Below, in pieces: positions 1 to 11,249 of a DNA stretch of 64,000 bases (positions within the stretch are counted from its first letter, which is position 1; each line of letters starts with the position of its first letter). The stretch is from Ehretia macrophylla. Taxonomy: Eukaryota > Streptophyta > Magnoliopsida > Boraginales > Ehretiaceae. Made by a program: the position numbers and the translations under genes. Location of the stretch: NCBI GenBank assembly GCA_037974665.1, contig CM075782.1:43204851-43268850 (forward strand). The letters run 5' to 3'. The notes beneath the pieces were generated by a model. That model had not been told where the DNA came from, did no database searches, and worked only from the letters and a program-made list of their open reading frames with translations.

Positions 1-10
1 CAAAAAGTTA

Positions 11-192
11 AGAGTATTATTATAGACCACTCTATTTTTATCACTACCTCATATATGGATGTTTAGTTGGCATGCTAAAATAACAAACTTTTTAATATCT
101 ATTTCTTCTTTTAGTATGCTGTCAACTAAGCATACATATAAGAGGTAGTATTTGGGTGATAAAAATAAGGTGGTATATAGCATTTCTCAAAA
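11..192. mobile_element. MITE in XTH copy 1 intron 3
   Basis: Two arms of about 75 bp are inverted repeats of each other: the left arm (near 12-85) and the reverse complement of the right arm (near 115-190) share the core tatttttatcac and a tatgcttagttg-like stretch. A related copy is at 16483-16668. No coding capacity. Short flanking similarity (aaaaagtta / aaaagggtaa) may be a worn target duplication, so the superfamily is uncertain. Confidence 0.6.
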
Positions 193-208
193 GGGTAAAT
201 ATCCTTAC

Positions 209-1443
209 ACTATTTGGTGTTGGTTCCAGAGAATGGTGTAAGAGTGGAAATCTTTTGAAGGATCAAACCATAGTTGAAATCTTTGTTCTCTATGGCCATC
301 ATCATTAGCAAACACATTTGTATGTAAAATGCCTTTTGTTCCAATGAACTCAAAATCAAGCTCATCATGTAATCTTGCATCCTGCTCACCTTTAGTAGAC
401 GTCAATTGTAGAAATACAAAAAAAGTTTACTGTATGGAAAAATCTTCCAAACGACCTAATCGTCGATGTCGTGATGTAAGAGGCAGTTGTGGAATTAGGA
501 CTTCATGGTTGGTCGGGCACTTACACAGTGAAAGAAAGCCCTCAACTAAAATCTAATATATCTAATGAGTTTTATTTCTTTAATAAAAAAATATTTATTT
601 TTTCTAAGTAAAGGTATGCATAGAAAAACGTGACTTCGCCACTAGTGAGAAGTGCATGCCTATGCATTTCGCCTCCCAACTGAATCAATCAGGCTGATTG
701 CTCAAAATAGCAACCCTTACTCTAATTGTTCGCCAATTATAGTTGAAGAGAATAAAGATAATGATCAAATCATGTAAAAGTTAAAAGGCAATGTTATTAC
801 AAAGAAGCTTGTAATTATTCCTTATGTTGTTTTGTTTGGGATCTTCATCCTGATATGAAATAATCCATATCCAAACTCCGATTTGGACCTAAAGCCAGAC
901 CCTGCGTTATTGCAAATATCACTAATAATGTTATAAAAAAGTTGTGTTCTATTCAAAATTGTATATAGACACTAGAAAGAAAATATTAATATTATAATCA
1001 AACAAAATTTTAGATTCGCCCATAAATCTACCTCTTATGATTGAAAAGAATGTGACTCGTTCCCTTTATATGTCTAGTACTAATGGGAGGTTTTCTGCCA
1101 CATTCTTATAAATCATAAGCGTTATAAGATTATTACAATACGATACAATTTGATGTGTAACTTTGACAAAGTGCGGGAGTTTTTTGAACTTAGTTGGCAT
1201 GCATGCAAGCATTCATAAATCTACATGAACGAAGAAAACGAAGGAAATATTTTTCAAGTGTTGACAATAACCTAAAGAATTATCCATCAAAAGTTGTACT
1301 TCAGATCCTTCGTTAACTAGCGAAAAATGATTTAACCCCCAAAGAGGAAAATAGTTCTTGTTGAAATTATTTTCAATTTCATTTGCACGTATGAGGATAA
1401 CACTGAGGAAGATGCTTAAGATATTGAGCAAAAAAGGAGCCAT
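209..1443 (-). CDS. XTH: XTH-like xyloglucan endotransglucosylase/hydrolase, copy 1 (partial at window edge)
   Basis: Secreted GH16 enzymes of this family cut and rejoin wall xyloglucan. Three exons are visible on the minus strand. Exon 1 (1443-1272) starts MAPFLL with a hydrophobic signal peptide and ends DNSL before a GTTATT donor. Exon 2 (901-801) reads [12 protein letters not shown] after a gcag acceptor. Exon 3 (about 405-209) holds the catalytic signature [10 protein letters not shown] (family form HDEIDFEFLG) followed by QTNVFAND-like and WFDP motifs, and ends with a gtaagg donor. Exon 4, with the XET C-terminal domain, would lie left of position 1. No stop is seen in the visible exons. 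The acceptor in front of exon 3 is weak: the aligned site in copy 3 has atacag, while here it reads ctacaa, so splicing may be impaired. Expression cannot be judged. Confidence 0.75.
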
Positions 1444-1878
1444 AGAGAGAGAAATCAAACAAATTAATAATTTAGCAAGGTAAATTAATTGATGCATGTG
1501 TTGCTCTTTGCTTCTTCCTTAATTTATATATATTTTTTCGTAACATTATTAATCAATTGATTATAGTAATATTATTAATCAATTGACCATTATAATAAAT
1601 ATTCATGGCAAGTTTTTTGAAGAAATTCAATGCAGATTTTAGCAATTAACTTTAGAAAGATGAATAATGAAATTTCATATGTAAATTACCATGATATTTT
1701 ACGGTTTTTGCTATTTTTGAAATTTGATTAGATGTACAAAAGTTGACTAAGCTCTCTCTTTATTTGCTTATGTTAGATTTCACAAATCATAGCGTTGAAC
1801 ACAACAGATAAATCTTTAAATTCCTCTATAACATATTAAATTTACGATGATGTTTCTATTTAATATGATGTTAGAATT
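1444..1878. other. AT-rich upstream region of XTH copy 1
   Basis: No coding signal. It would contain the XTH promoter. A short direct repeat around ttattaatcaattga occurs near 1549 and 1573 and is conserved in the other XTH copies. Confidence 0.4.
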
Positions 1879-2802
1879 CAGGGTTCAAGTCTCGATGCCA
1901 CCAATTTAAAAATATTAAAATTGTAAACATGAAAGGCTAGCTAAAAACGAACCTACTTGCACGTACGAAAATATGTTAAAGATAATAAATAAATATCATA
2001 AACTACTACCAAAATCTTAAGCAATCACTTTACTACCAAAGTTGTTTAATAAGCTTTCTTTGCACTTTTTATTCGTATTTGGTATATATATGAACTTATT
2101 GGAGCAATAAGAAGGCACATTTGGCAAGTGATTTTGATCCTCAATACCGAGTTTGCATTCAAAACGTGAGTTTAGGATAAAATGTTATTCTATTTCCAAA
2201 CATGATTTTTAACATTTACCTATAAAACTTTTGGCCAAACATTATTTCAACACATCAATCCCCTCAAAATAATCTCATTATACATATGTACTTCTTAATA
2301 ATGAACAAAATATAAAATGAAAATTTATACCTTATTTCACTCTTTGAAATTCTTTTTCTTTTTCATTTGAATTAGGCTTAGCCAATCTGTGAGGAAAACA
2401 TATACACTAGTGTGAGTAGCCATATTGGGTACTTCACAATTATCTTGGGGAATATTTCACATCTCAAGCGAGAACAACACTAAGAATATTGTAAACACCA
2501 ACACTTTCAATAGATTATCTTAGGCCAAAATTGACAATCCAATTTGCGCACACATTTATCTCTCGATTGATGTGTAGAAGATGGAAGCCCAGATTTTCTT
2601 GTAAGATAGTTTTACAATCATCAATCATGAATTTGAAGGGACTACAAGAACATACTTCTGGCATTTCTCTCTTGCATAAATGGATCCTAAACAATGAACG
2701 AGTCAATTAATATTTTTTTTTCAAAATTATCTCACAATACCCTTAACGTAATTGTTTCACAAACTTGAGTTTGTTTGGAAGCGTTCTTTTTATTTTTTGT
2801 TT
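1879..2802. repeat. Direct repeat A of a 0.93-kb local duplication
   Basis: This stretch is repeated with small differences at 9031-9976. Repeat A is continuous with the XTH copy 1 upstream region and repeat B with the region leading to UGT copy 1. The 6.2 kb between them is a truncated copia element with nested insertions. Equivalent single-copy sequence is present in units 2 and 3 (near 18390-20330 and 32330-34200). Confidence 0.75.
2515..2706 (-). pseudogene. RNase H domain relic (RVT_3-like), in repeat A
   Basis: The minus-strand reading ends with a pattern typical of the C-terminal part of plant non-LTR-type RNase H domains: MIDDCK, then LLHINREINVCANWIVNFG, which matches the family form H-x-x-R-E-x-N-x-x-A-D/N-W. 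Only about 60 residues remain. Sister relics lie at 9689-9880, about 20050-20235 and about 33945-34115, so the fragment predates the array. Confidence 0.5.
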
Positions 2803-2819
2803 GATCTACGATGATTGTG

Positions 2820-3430
2820 ACTCCCACTCGAGCCACGTACCATTGATCTACCTCTCACCATCGACTACACCTTTGCTTATTCTAAACTTCCCATTTTGTC
2901 CTCCCTGTTGTTGCGCCAAGAGACCTTTTTCAGAGCAAAAGCTACAACATCATCAAAGACTAGATCCCTAAAAAGACCATTACTCGAACAACTGATGGTG
3001 AGTTGACCATACGATTTGATAGACTTCAAAGTCTGAAGAACTGCACATTCAAGGTCTGCTATTTCGCAATCCAACACAATGAGTTCCGAAAATAGCATAT
3101 GTTACACCGATGTGGAACTTCTCATTCAAAGATTGTAAAGTCTTCAATGTAAAAAGATCTTTCCGTGAAGTGGCTTGACTTTAGTCAGCACATCCCAAAT
3201 TTCTTTGCTGACTCTAGTGTGACACCCTGCCAATGCTAAATCTCCAATGACAATAACATTGTCATCCATCTCTCTCCTCTTGTTGTCGGTCATCATCTTT
3301 ATTTATCTCCAATTTCCATAAAGCAATTGCATTTTCACAAGATTGCCCATCATACTCAATTTTCGTTGAACATCTCATTTCTTATTTTGTCGCCACGATG
3401 TTCACAATGATCTGCTTCAACTTGAATTGG
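2820..3430 (-). pseudogene. copia gag remnant
   Basis: Minus-strand fragments match copia Gag landmarks in order: ALWKLEINK, SKEIWDVLTKV, FSELIVLDCEIAD, SYGQLTISCSSN and LVFDDVVAFALKK. They lie in different frames with stops between them, so the gene is dead. Loss of frame and truncation at 2803 mean that no zinc knuckle or protease remains. Confidence 0.5.
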
Positions 3431-3436
3431 CTCCCA

Positions 3437-3600
3437 CTATTTCATTGTGAATAGTACTATATACGTGAATAATATCAAAATCGTATACATGAATTGTATC
3501 GTAACCGTATACGTGAATAGTACCCTGATCGTATACGTTAATAGTATTATACCGTATGTGTAAATAGTAATCATGAATAGTATCCCCATACGTACACCAG
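3437..3600. repeat. Degenerate short tandem repeat (gtatacgtgaatagta-like)
   Basis: About six imperfect units of roughly 25 bp, each containing a form of gtatacgtgaatagta, lie between the copia primer-binding-like site and gag, in the leader of that element. Confidence 0.6.
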
Positions 3601-4211
3601 TGGCTCCAATACCACTGTTGGGTGGTGGTACAGCGGAATGATCATGGCCAAGCAGTATCACGCAACTAAAATAAGATTGAGAACAATATATAATTGAGAT
3701 ACCAGATTTTCGTGGAAAACCTCCAAACAATTGAGGAAAAAATCACGGGCAAGAATAGTAGGATTTTACTATGATGTGGAGTATTTGCAACACTTTTTCT
3801 CTAATATAAGGAGAGACCTTACACTCCCTCTTGTTGTAAGAGAAACTAACTCACCTTCTCTCTAATACAAAGAGATAACTATTACACTTTCTCTTACAAT
3901 ATGAGATTCTCATTCTCATTCTCACTCATAAAATAGAAGGAAACTCATTCTCACTCATAAAATAAGGACAACAAGGAAGGAGGAAAAACTCTAAGGAGAA
4001 ACCTATCATTATTCTCTCTGAGTCTCAGCAGGAACCTATATTTATCCTCTCTGAGTCTGGGATCAAACTCTCTATACATCATGAGGAACCTTTATTTTTC
4101 CCTCTAAGTTTGGGACTACTCTCTCTATCTATTATGAGGAACCTACATTTTTCCCTCTAAATTTAGAGCGTTCATCTCTGATCAGAGAATATTACTCTGA
4201 TCAGAGGGACT

Positions 4212-4796
4212 TAGACCTGGCCCAAGCTATGGGCAGCTTGGGCCTGTGCCCAAGGCCCCCTTAGCTTGGGGGCCCCAAGATAAAAAAAATAATAATAATA
4301 CTTACTTAGTAAAAGAATATCAAACGGTCAGCACTTGATCGATTTTTAAATTATTGAAGGCCAACACTTAAACGATGTTAGTTTATTGTGATATTAATTT
4401 TGCATATAATATAAGAAAGCAGGGCTATCCTAAGAAAGAAAACATAGAGGTATACATTTAATTCTTTTTATTTTTATTTTTTTATGTGATAAATTTTGAT
4501 ATTGTTTACATATTTATATATATCTTAACTTGAAATAATTAATTTTTTTACTTATATTCATTTTTTTTATTAATTGTTCTTATATGCAATAGACTTAATA
4601 AAGCTTAATTATTAAGGCTTAAGAAATATGTTGAAGAAAGACTTAATAAAGAGAAAGAACATTGGAGAAATGTCCTTTTATTTATAGTGATTATTTTAGT
4701 AGAAAATTTAGAGTTTTTTATTGAGAAAAAACTTAATTATTAAGGCCCCTATTTAGATGATCGCTCAAGGTCCCCAAATTGTTTGAGACGGCCTTG
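4212..4796. mobile_element. Non-autonomous hAT element
   Basis: The 585-bp element is flanked by a perfect 8-bp target duplication, gagggact, at 4204-4211 and 4797-4804. The ends are tagacctggccc on the left and, reverse complemented, caaggccgtctc on the right, consistent with the imperfect short termini of hAT elements related to TTF-type transposases. There is no transposase. It sits inside the copia LTR. Confidence 0.7.
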
Positions 4797-4965
4797 GAGG
4801 GACTCACACTAATCCCTCTATTTTTCTCTAATCCCTCTATTTCTCTCTCGAATTGGGATGCCAAAGCCTGAGGAATGAGGCTTCTATTTATAGGCTCATT
4901 CCTCTGCAAAATCCAAAACTCTACATGCAAAGTTCATCCTCGCGCAGTGTGCAACAAACTTAAAA

Positions 4966-5324
4966 TGACACAGAACGGAAGCAATTCTAGATACAATTTA
5001 GGAAATGCCACGCTACGAATAAAACTCTAGGATGCTAGAGAAAAATAACAAAATCTGAAAATAAATAAATTGAAAGGTGTCTAAAATAGGCTACAAAGCC
5101 ATCTATTTATACTAGCTAAACTAATCCTAATCCACCTAGGATAAGTTAATCCTATTCTATAAGGAAATCCTATCCTATATGGAAATCCTATCCTAGATAG
5201 GGTAAACTAAAACACAATAAATATTTAAAAAAAAAGTATTGACTTGTAGGCCTAGTTAGAAATCTTTCTCTTGGTCTTGGCCCGATTAATCTGGTCCATT
5301 AATGAATCTTCATCTTGTTCCGCA
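4966..5324 (-). repeat. 3' LTR of the CRM-like element
   Basis: Aligns along its whole length with 8372-8779. The longer partner has extra bases near its start and a duplicated aaataaaatagtattgact stretch. The pol reading frame enters this LTR and stops at 5252. Confidence 0.8.
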
Positions 5325-6154
5325 TCAATCCCTCCCACTTGAGAAAAACTCGTACTCGAGTTTAAGTCTAGATATGCAGCCTCTTCCTTAGGAAGATATT
5401 CATATAAGTCTGCCACATTGAACGTTTTGGAAATTCCCCAGTTGTCGGGAAGATCAACCACATAGGCATTATCATTGATCTTCTTTGTAATCCAGTATGA
5501 CCCATATTTCTTGCGACTGAACTTGTTGTATGTACCAACTGGAAATCTCTCTTTACGTAAATATACCATGACAAAATCCATTTCTCTAAACACTTTCGAA
5601 TGCCGGTGTTTGTCTACTGCAGCTTTGTATTTAACATTAGAAGCTTGAATGTGTTGCTTGACTTGTTCTTGAATTTCCTGCACTTGATCTGCCATTTTGT
5701 TAGCAGCATTGCTGGTATCTGGGAGTTTAGGTAAACGAGCTAGATCCAGTGCATGTTTCGGCACCTTTGTATAAACAATGGCAAAAGGCGAAGCTCTAGT
5801 AGAACGATGAACATAATTATTATAGCGAAATTCAGCCTGGGCTAGTGCGAAATCCCATTGCTTTGGCTTGTCTTGGCATATGTAGCGAATTAAATTTCCC
5901 AAGGTCCTGTTGGTGACTTCAATTTAGCCGTCTGTTTGAGGATGCGCAGTACAACTGAATTTCAAGCTTGCATCAAAATGCTTCCAAAAAGTAAACCAAA
6001 AACGTGACAAGAATTTAGAGTCCTTGTCAGAAGTGATGGATTTAGGAATTCCATGTAGGCGCACCACTTCCTGGAAAAATAACCTCGCAATATGTACTAC
6101 ATCTGATGTTTTCCTGCAAGGAATAAAATATACCATCTTGGAGAATCGATCCAC
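5252..6154 (-). pseudogene. Integrase of the CRM-like element
   Basis: Two minus-strand pieces, 6154-5924 and 5902-5252, cover the integrase core ([25 protein letters not shown]) and the C-terminal region ([18 protein letters not shown]). They are separated by an in-frame stop near 5923 (HPQTDG followed by TAA). The zinc-binding N-terminus lies at the end of the preceding piece. The last 24 codons are encoded within the 3' LTR. Catalytic D and E positions cannot be fully assigned across the break. Inactive as it stands. Confidence 0.7.
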
Positions 6155-6310
6155 AACTACAAATACAGAATCAACTCCTCTCTAAGTTCTTGGTAACACC
6201 AGAACGAAGTCCATGGACAAATCTTCCTAAATATTCACCGCAATAGGCAAGGACATGTAAAGACTTGTATTTTGTGTCTGACCTTTTGCTGCTTGACAAA
6301 TTGGGCATTT

Positions 6311-7051
6311 TCACTCAAAATTTTCCACATCTCTTTTTAATTGTGGCCAGTAATACCTTTCTTCCACACTGGGTATAGTTTTATCTCGACCCAAATGTCC
6401 ACCTAAGCCACCTCCATGCAAGTCACGAATAACATTCTCGCGCAAGGATAGCCTGGTAATCCACAGTTGGTTGTCTTTAAATAAAAATTCATCATGGACA
6501 TGGTAATCACCTGTGGGTTGCCTCTGCATGTATTTCTTCCAGATGCTACCAAAATCTTCGTCGTCTATATACAACCATTTCAAACAATCGAACCCTACAA
6601 TTTCAGCACTTAGTGTCATGAGTAGGCTGGCACGACGACTTAAGGCATCTGCGACACAATTTGCCTTACTTGACTTATGTTTAATAACATATGGGAATTG
6701 TTCCAAATAAGAAGCCCAATGTGCATGCATTTTATTCAGATGTCGCTGATTCTTGAAGTGTTTAAGTGCTTCATGATCTAAATACATAACAAATTCACGC
6801 GGGATTAAATAGTATTCCCATTGTCGTAGAGTTCGAATGACAACATATAGTTCTTGCTCATATGTGGACCATTTTCTGCGTGCTTCACTTTGCTTTTCAC
6901 TATAGAAGGTAACAGGTCTGCCTTCTTGGGATAACACTGCACCAATCCCCACTCCACTTGCATCACTTTCTACCTCAAAAAATTTCTCGAGCCAAGACAG
7001 GTGCAATGGTAAAATTTTCTTTAATAACTGCAAAGCTTTTGTCTGCCTCAT
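6311..7051 (-). pseudogene. RNase H and integrase zinc-finger region of the CRM-like element
   Basis: The minus-strand frame opens with [17 protein letters not shown] and continues [20 protein letters not shown], the classical gypsy RNase H with its catalytic D. It then passes ALSRR and enters the integrase zinc-binding segment ([14 protein letters not shown]). It is separated by stops and frameshifts from the reverse transcriptase upstream. Confidence 0.75.
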
Positions 7052-7249
7052 CAGTCCACATAAATTTTTCTTTCTTCAAACATTCAGTAATTGAAGCAGC
7101 TAGGTTGCTGAAATTTTTATAAACCTACGATAGAATGCAGCTAAGCCATGAACACTTATTACCTCGCTAACGGTTTTAGGGGTTGGCCACTCCTGGAGGG
7201 CATGAACCTTCTCAACGTCCACATGAATTCCCTCAGCACTTACTATGAA

Positions 7250-7780
7250 TCACAAAAATACCAAGCGATCCATCAAGAAGTGACACTTCTTTAAATTTGC
7301 AAACAATTTATTTTCTCGCAATGTGCTAAGGATCTGGCACAAATGTTCCAAGTGTTCTTCTTTGTTGTGACTGTATATCAAAATATCATCAAAATAAACA
7401 ATAACGAATTTCCCTATGAAGGGCTTGAGTACCTGGTTCATTAGTCGCATGAAAATGCTCAGAGCATTGGACAAGCCAAAAGGCATCACTAACCATTCAT
7501 ACAATCCTTCTCGTGTTTTGAATGTTGTTTTCCACTTATCCCCAAGCCTGATACGAATCTGATGATATCCACTGTGAAGGTCAATTTTGGATAACACTAC
7601 AGATCCTTGTAATTGATCCAATATGTCTTCCAATCGAGATATGGGGAAACGATATTTTACGGTGAATTTATTAATGGCTCTGCTGTCAACACACATTCGC
7701 CAACTCCCATCCTTCTTTGGTGTCAGTAATGCAAGCACAACACATGGGCTCATACTCTCACGAATGTACCCTTTTTGCAA
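7250..7780 (-). pseudogene. Reverse transcriptase of the CRM-like element
   Basis: 176 codons on the minus strand with canonical RT blocks: [43 protein letters not shown] and the catalytic box YFDDILIYS. The fingers region upstream and the thumb downstream are in other frames. The core itself has no stop. Confidence 0.85.
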
Positions 7781-8044
7781 TAATTCTTCAACCTTTTTCC
7801 CGGAGTATCTTGTTTTCTTTAGGACTCATTCGGTAGTGGGGAAGGTTTGGTAGATTTGCACCTAGCATGAGATCAATGTGGTACTGGATATCTTGCCTGG
7901 GTGGCAGTCCTTCTGGAAAATCTTCAGGAACAACCTCTTTAAATTCCTTCAAAAGGGACTGAACCTCTTATGGAATGTCTTCCTCTGTACGTTCTTCCCC
8001 CTTGACAACGAGTGCATAAGTCTCGCCTATCTCCTTAGTATCAA

Positions 8045-8335
8045 TTAATTCATCTTCAAATTTTGCAATGGTGAGGAAGGATTTTCCTTCTTCTTTGGCT
8101 TGTGAAACATTTTTCTTATTGCTGGGAAGGATGGTAATTTTCTTTCCATTCCACTAAAAGATATAAATATTAGATCGTCCATTGCATCGATGTCATATTG
8201 CCAAGGACACCCAAGTAGTATGTGACATGCATCCATATCAATTATATCACAAATGACCTTTGCTGTATACGACTTCCCAATAGAGATCGAGACATTGCCA
8301 TGCTGATGTTTTAGAATTCTAATAGTGATTATCAC
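8045..8335 (-). pseudogene. Protease-linker remnant of the CRM-like element
   Basis: Minus-strand reading contains IDMDACHILLGCPWQYD, the conserved block after the gypsy aspartic protease. The DTGA-type active site and all of gag are missing. The piece begins within 40 bp of the primer-binding site, so the loss looks like one internal deletion. Confidence 0.65.
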
Positions 8336-8371
8336 AATTCCTAAGATTATAACCTTGGCTCTGATGCCACC

Positions 8372-8779
8372 TGACGCAGAACAGAAACAATTCTAGATAC
8401 GTTGTAGGAAACACCTCGCTACGAGGATATTATTAAACTAATAAAACTCTAGGATGTTAGAGAAAAATAACAATATCTAAAAATAAATAAATTGAAAGGT
8501 GTCTAAAATAGGCTACAAAGCCATCTATTTATACTAGCTAAACTAATCATAATCCACCTAGGATAAGCTAATCCTATTCTATAAAGAAATCATATCCTAT
8601 AAAGAAATCCTATCCTAGATAGGATAAACTGAAACACAATAAATATTAAAAGAAAACATAAAATAAAATAGTATTGACTAAAATAAAATAGTATTGACTT
8701 GTAGGCCTAGTTATAAGTCTTTCTCTTGATCTTGGCCCGGTTAATCTGGTCCATTAATGAATCTTCATTTTGTTCCGCA
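8372..8779 (-). repeat. 5' LTR of the CRM-like element
   Basis: Pairs with 4966-5324. On the minus strand it begins TGCGGAACAAAATG and ends CTGCGTCA, immediately followed by the primer-binding site. Confidence 0.8.
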
Positions 8780-9030
8780 TCTTAAAATGCATGAGCCGCT
8801 TGTTCAATTTCTACGTGCGCTATTCTATGGCTGAATGATCTTTCATGCTGCCTTTTCCTTTCTTTCTTTTCATCCTTCTTTGTCTGCTGCTTTTGCATGC
8901 TTGTCAAAATTTATTGCATCAATACAGCTAAGTAAGATCACTTTTCTCAACAGATGACAAAAGTAATTTTGCCTATCATCTCCATATTTGTCTCTTTTTG
9001 ACCTCACCACAAATGAGTTTACAACTCACA

Positions 9031-9976
9031 CAGGGTTCAAGTCTCGACACCACCTATTTAAAAATATTAAAATTGTATCCTTAAAAGGCAAACTAAAAAC
9101 GAACTTGCTTGCACGTACGAAAACATGTTAAAGATAATAAATAAATATCATAAACTACTACCAAAATCTTAAGCAATCACTTTACTACCAAAGTTGTCAA
9201 ATAAGCTTTCTTGGCACTTTTTATTCGTATTTGGTATATATATGAACTTATTCGAACAATAGGAAGGCACATTCGGCAAGTGATTTTGATCCTCAATACC
9301 GAGTTTGCATTCAAAACGTGAGTTTAGGATAAAATGTTTAACTTTTGTATTTCCAAACGTGATTTTTAACATTTATATATAAAACTTTTGGCCAAACATT
9401 ATTTCAACACATCTATCCCCTCAAAATAATCTCATTATACATATATACTTCTTAATGATGAACAATATATAAAATGAAAATTTATACCTTATTTCACTCT
9501 TTGAAATTCTTTTTCTTTTTCATTTGAATGAGGCTTAGCCAATTTGCGAGGAAAAAAATATACACTAGTGTGAGTAGCCATATTGGGTACTTCACAATTA
9601 TCTTGGGAAATGTTTCGCATCTCTTGTATTTCTCCAAAAAAGCGAGAACAACACTAAGAATATTGTAAACACCAACACTTTCAACAGATTATTTTAGGCC
9701 AAAATTGACAATCCAATTTGCGCACCCATTTATCTCTCGATAGATGTGTAGAAGATGGAATTCCAGATTTTCTTGTAAGACAGCTTTACAATCATCAATC
9801 ATGAATTTGAAGGGACTACAAGAACATACTACTGGCATTTCTCTCTTGCATAAGCGGGTCCTAAACAATGAACGAGTCAATTAATTTTTTTTTTTCAAAA
9901 TTATCTCACGATACCCTTAACTTAATTGTTTCACAAACTTGGGTTTGTTTGGAAGCGTTCTTTTTATTTTTTGTTT
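9031..9976. repeat. Direct repeat B of the 0.93-kb local duplication
   Basis: Second copy of 1879-2802. It starts exactly where the copia LTR ends. It contains another copy of the RNase H relic. Confidence 0.75.
9689..9880 (-). pseudogene. RNase H domain relic, in repeat B
   Basis: Minus-strand twin of 2515-2706, with the same MIDDCK and HIYREINGCANWIVNFG landmarks. Confidence 0.5.
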
Positions 9977-10750
9977 TTGTTTTTTTTGGAACAGTATTCG
10001 AAATGTTTTTTAAAAACAAAAGAACAAAAAATTTGTTTAAGTATAATTATTTCTCTAACAAAGTTTCTATAATCAAGATATCATTCGAATTATATAAACA
10101 ACTTTTTCTTTTATCAAACTATAAAATGAAACTAAAATTTTTATTAAATTATTATCATTTCATTAATTAATTATTTAATTAATTTAACAACAATTTAAAA
10201 TTAAATCTCGGTAGAACTAGCTACCTCCCTCCAATTGTTATGATAAAGAAAAATTATTCGAAATTCAGTATCATAAAGCAAAACTGCCCACTAATATGAC
10301 ATGCATATTACTAATAAAGACAGTCGACAGATAACAATAATGACTCCGGACGATAGCATTAACCATAGAGAAAAAGAAAAAAAAAAGAATGCATCATCTA
10401 CTATATGAGCATTAATCAATAATGCCTATGGCCCATTACAATGTAGATAAAATATATTGTCATTGAACTTGAAAACGATATCATATTAGTTAATCTGAAA
10501 TTTTATTTTAAAATTAATTAATATTACATGAAATAATTAAAATATTGTACGTTAGTTTTGAATATCTTATTTTGTTCATGTGTGACAATTTAATACTCCA
10601 ATAAATCAAATTCCTCTTTCACCTTTTCATCTTTTGCCTAAAGGTAAGCTATTCGGTAGTTCGGATTAATACGAATCTTTCACATATAGAATATAGGTAA
10701 AATCACACGTATACATCTAATCACGAGATACTAACTGGTCAATTTTTGAC
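9977..10750. other. Non-coding AT-rich spacer of unit 1
   Basis: No gene seen. It corresponds to the spacer at 20340-22610 in unit 2, but lacks the solo LTR found there: the intact empty site agttt is at 10554-10558. Confidence 0.5.
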
Positions 10751-11200
10751 TTTTTTTTTTTGGTCAAGATGAAATTTTCCATTCAAAACAAATAAAATTA
10801 CAAACTAACTCACTCCCTCTCTAGATTTTAACGAGACAGTGGGATCCAAAACAACACAACAAGAATCAGACATTAAAATAGAACGAAGAGAAAATGGTGG
10901 ATTTGTGAGCCAATTTGGGTTAAGCTCATGAACCCTTGCAGCTTTAGCAACGAAGTCTGAAGCCCGATTAGCAGTGCGGCGAATCAATTGGATTTGAAAT
11001 CGTGGATTATCAGTGAGAATGTGCGAGATCTCCTAACTAGCCGTGGTGTCCTTTGACTGTACAGCTTGATGAAAGTCTTGCAAATCAGTTTCGATGATGA
11101 TTCTTGGGAAGTCAGTCATCGATGCAACCATGCACGCTCGTCTGAGGGGGATGGCTTCTGCTTGTAACGGGCTGTGGCAGTTCTTGACTAACCCAACATT
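10751..11200 (-). mobile_element. 5'-truncated LINE-like fragment with RNase H coding remnant
   Basis: Read on the minus strand the piece ends in an A-run (11 T at 10751-10761 on the plus strand), as expected for a retroposed 3' end. Just upstream are RNase H-type pieces: IIIETDLQDFHQAVQSKD, an in-frame stop near 11035, then QLIRRTANRASDFVAKAA, which matches the R-x-x-N-x-x-A-D motif. The flanks (ttgac near 10746 and 11188) share a short repeat that may be the target duplication. Absent from units 2 and 3 at this place. Confidence 0.55.
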
Positions 11201-11249
11201 TTCCTTCATGTTAGGAAAATTCTGCTGTAAGGGCTTAGTCAACTTTGTA

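Larger units (their letters stand above)
4966..8779 (-). mobile_element. Ty3/gypsy chromovirus-like retrotransposon (CRM-like), gag deleted
   Basis: Direct LTRs lie at 8372-8779 (5', 408 bp) and 4966-5324 (3', 359 bp), both TG...CA when read on the minus strand. Just inside the 5' LTR is a primer-binding site, TGGCATCAGAGCCAAGGTT (8369-8351), of the initiator-tRNA-Met type. A polypurine tract, AGTGGGAGGGATTGA, abuts the 3' LTR. The order protease remnant, RT, RNase H, integrase marks Ty3/gypsy. There is room for only about 36 bp between the primer site and the protease remnant, so gag is missing. The flank ttaaaatg is present at both ends but offset, so the target duplication is unclear. The integrase tail style ([17 protein letters not shown]) resembles the centromeric CRM clade; lineage is an inference. 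Confidence 0.8.
2803..9030 (-). mobile_element. Truncated copia-type LTR retrotransposon, minus strand, with nested insertions
   Basis: Read on the minus strand, the 5' LTR runs from 9030 (starts TGTGAGTTG) to 3616 (ends ACCCAACA) once two nested elements (4212-4796 and 4966-8779) are removed, giving an LTR of about 1 kb. A primer-binding-like site TGGTATTGGAGCC follows at 3614-3602, resembling the initiator-tRNA-Met type. Gag remnants follow to 2803, where the element is cut off. The rest of gag, pol and the 3' LTR are absent. Confidence 0.6.

Noticed and set aside
3437-3600. CRISPR-like short repeats
   Set aside because: Units are adjacent and degenerate without spacers, in a plant retroelement leader.
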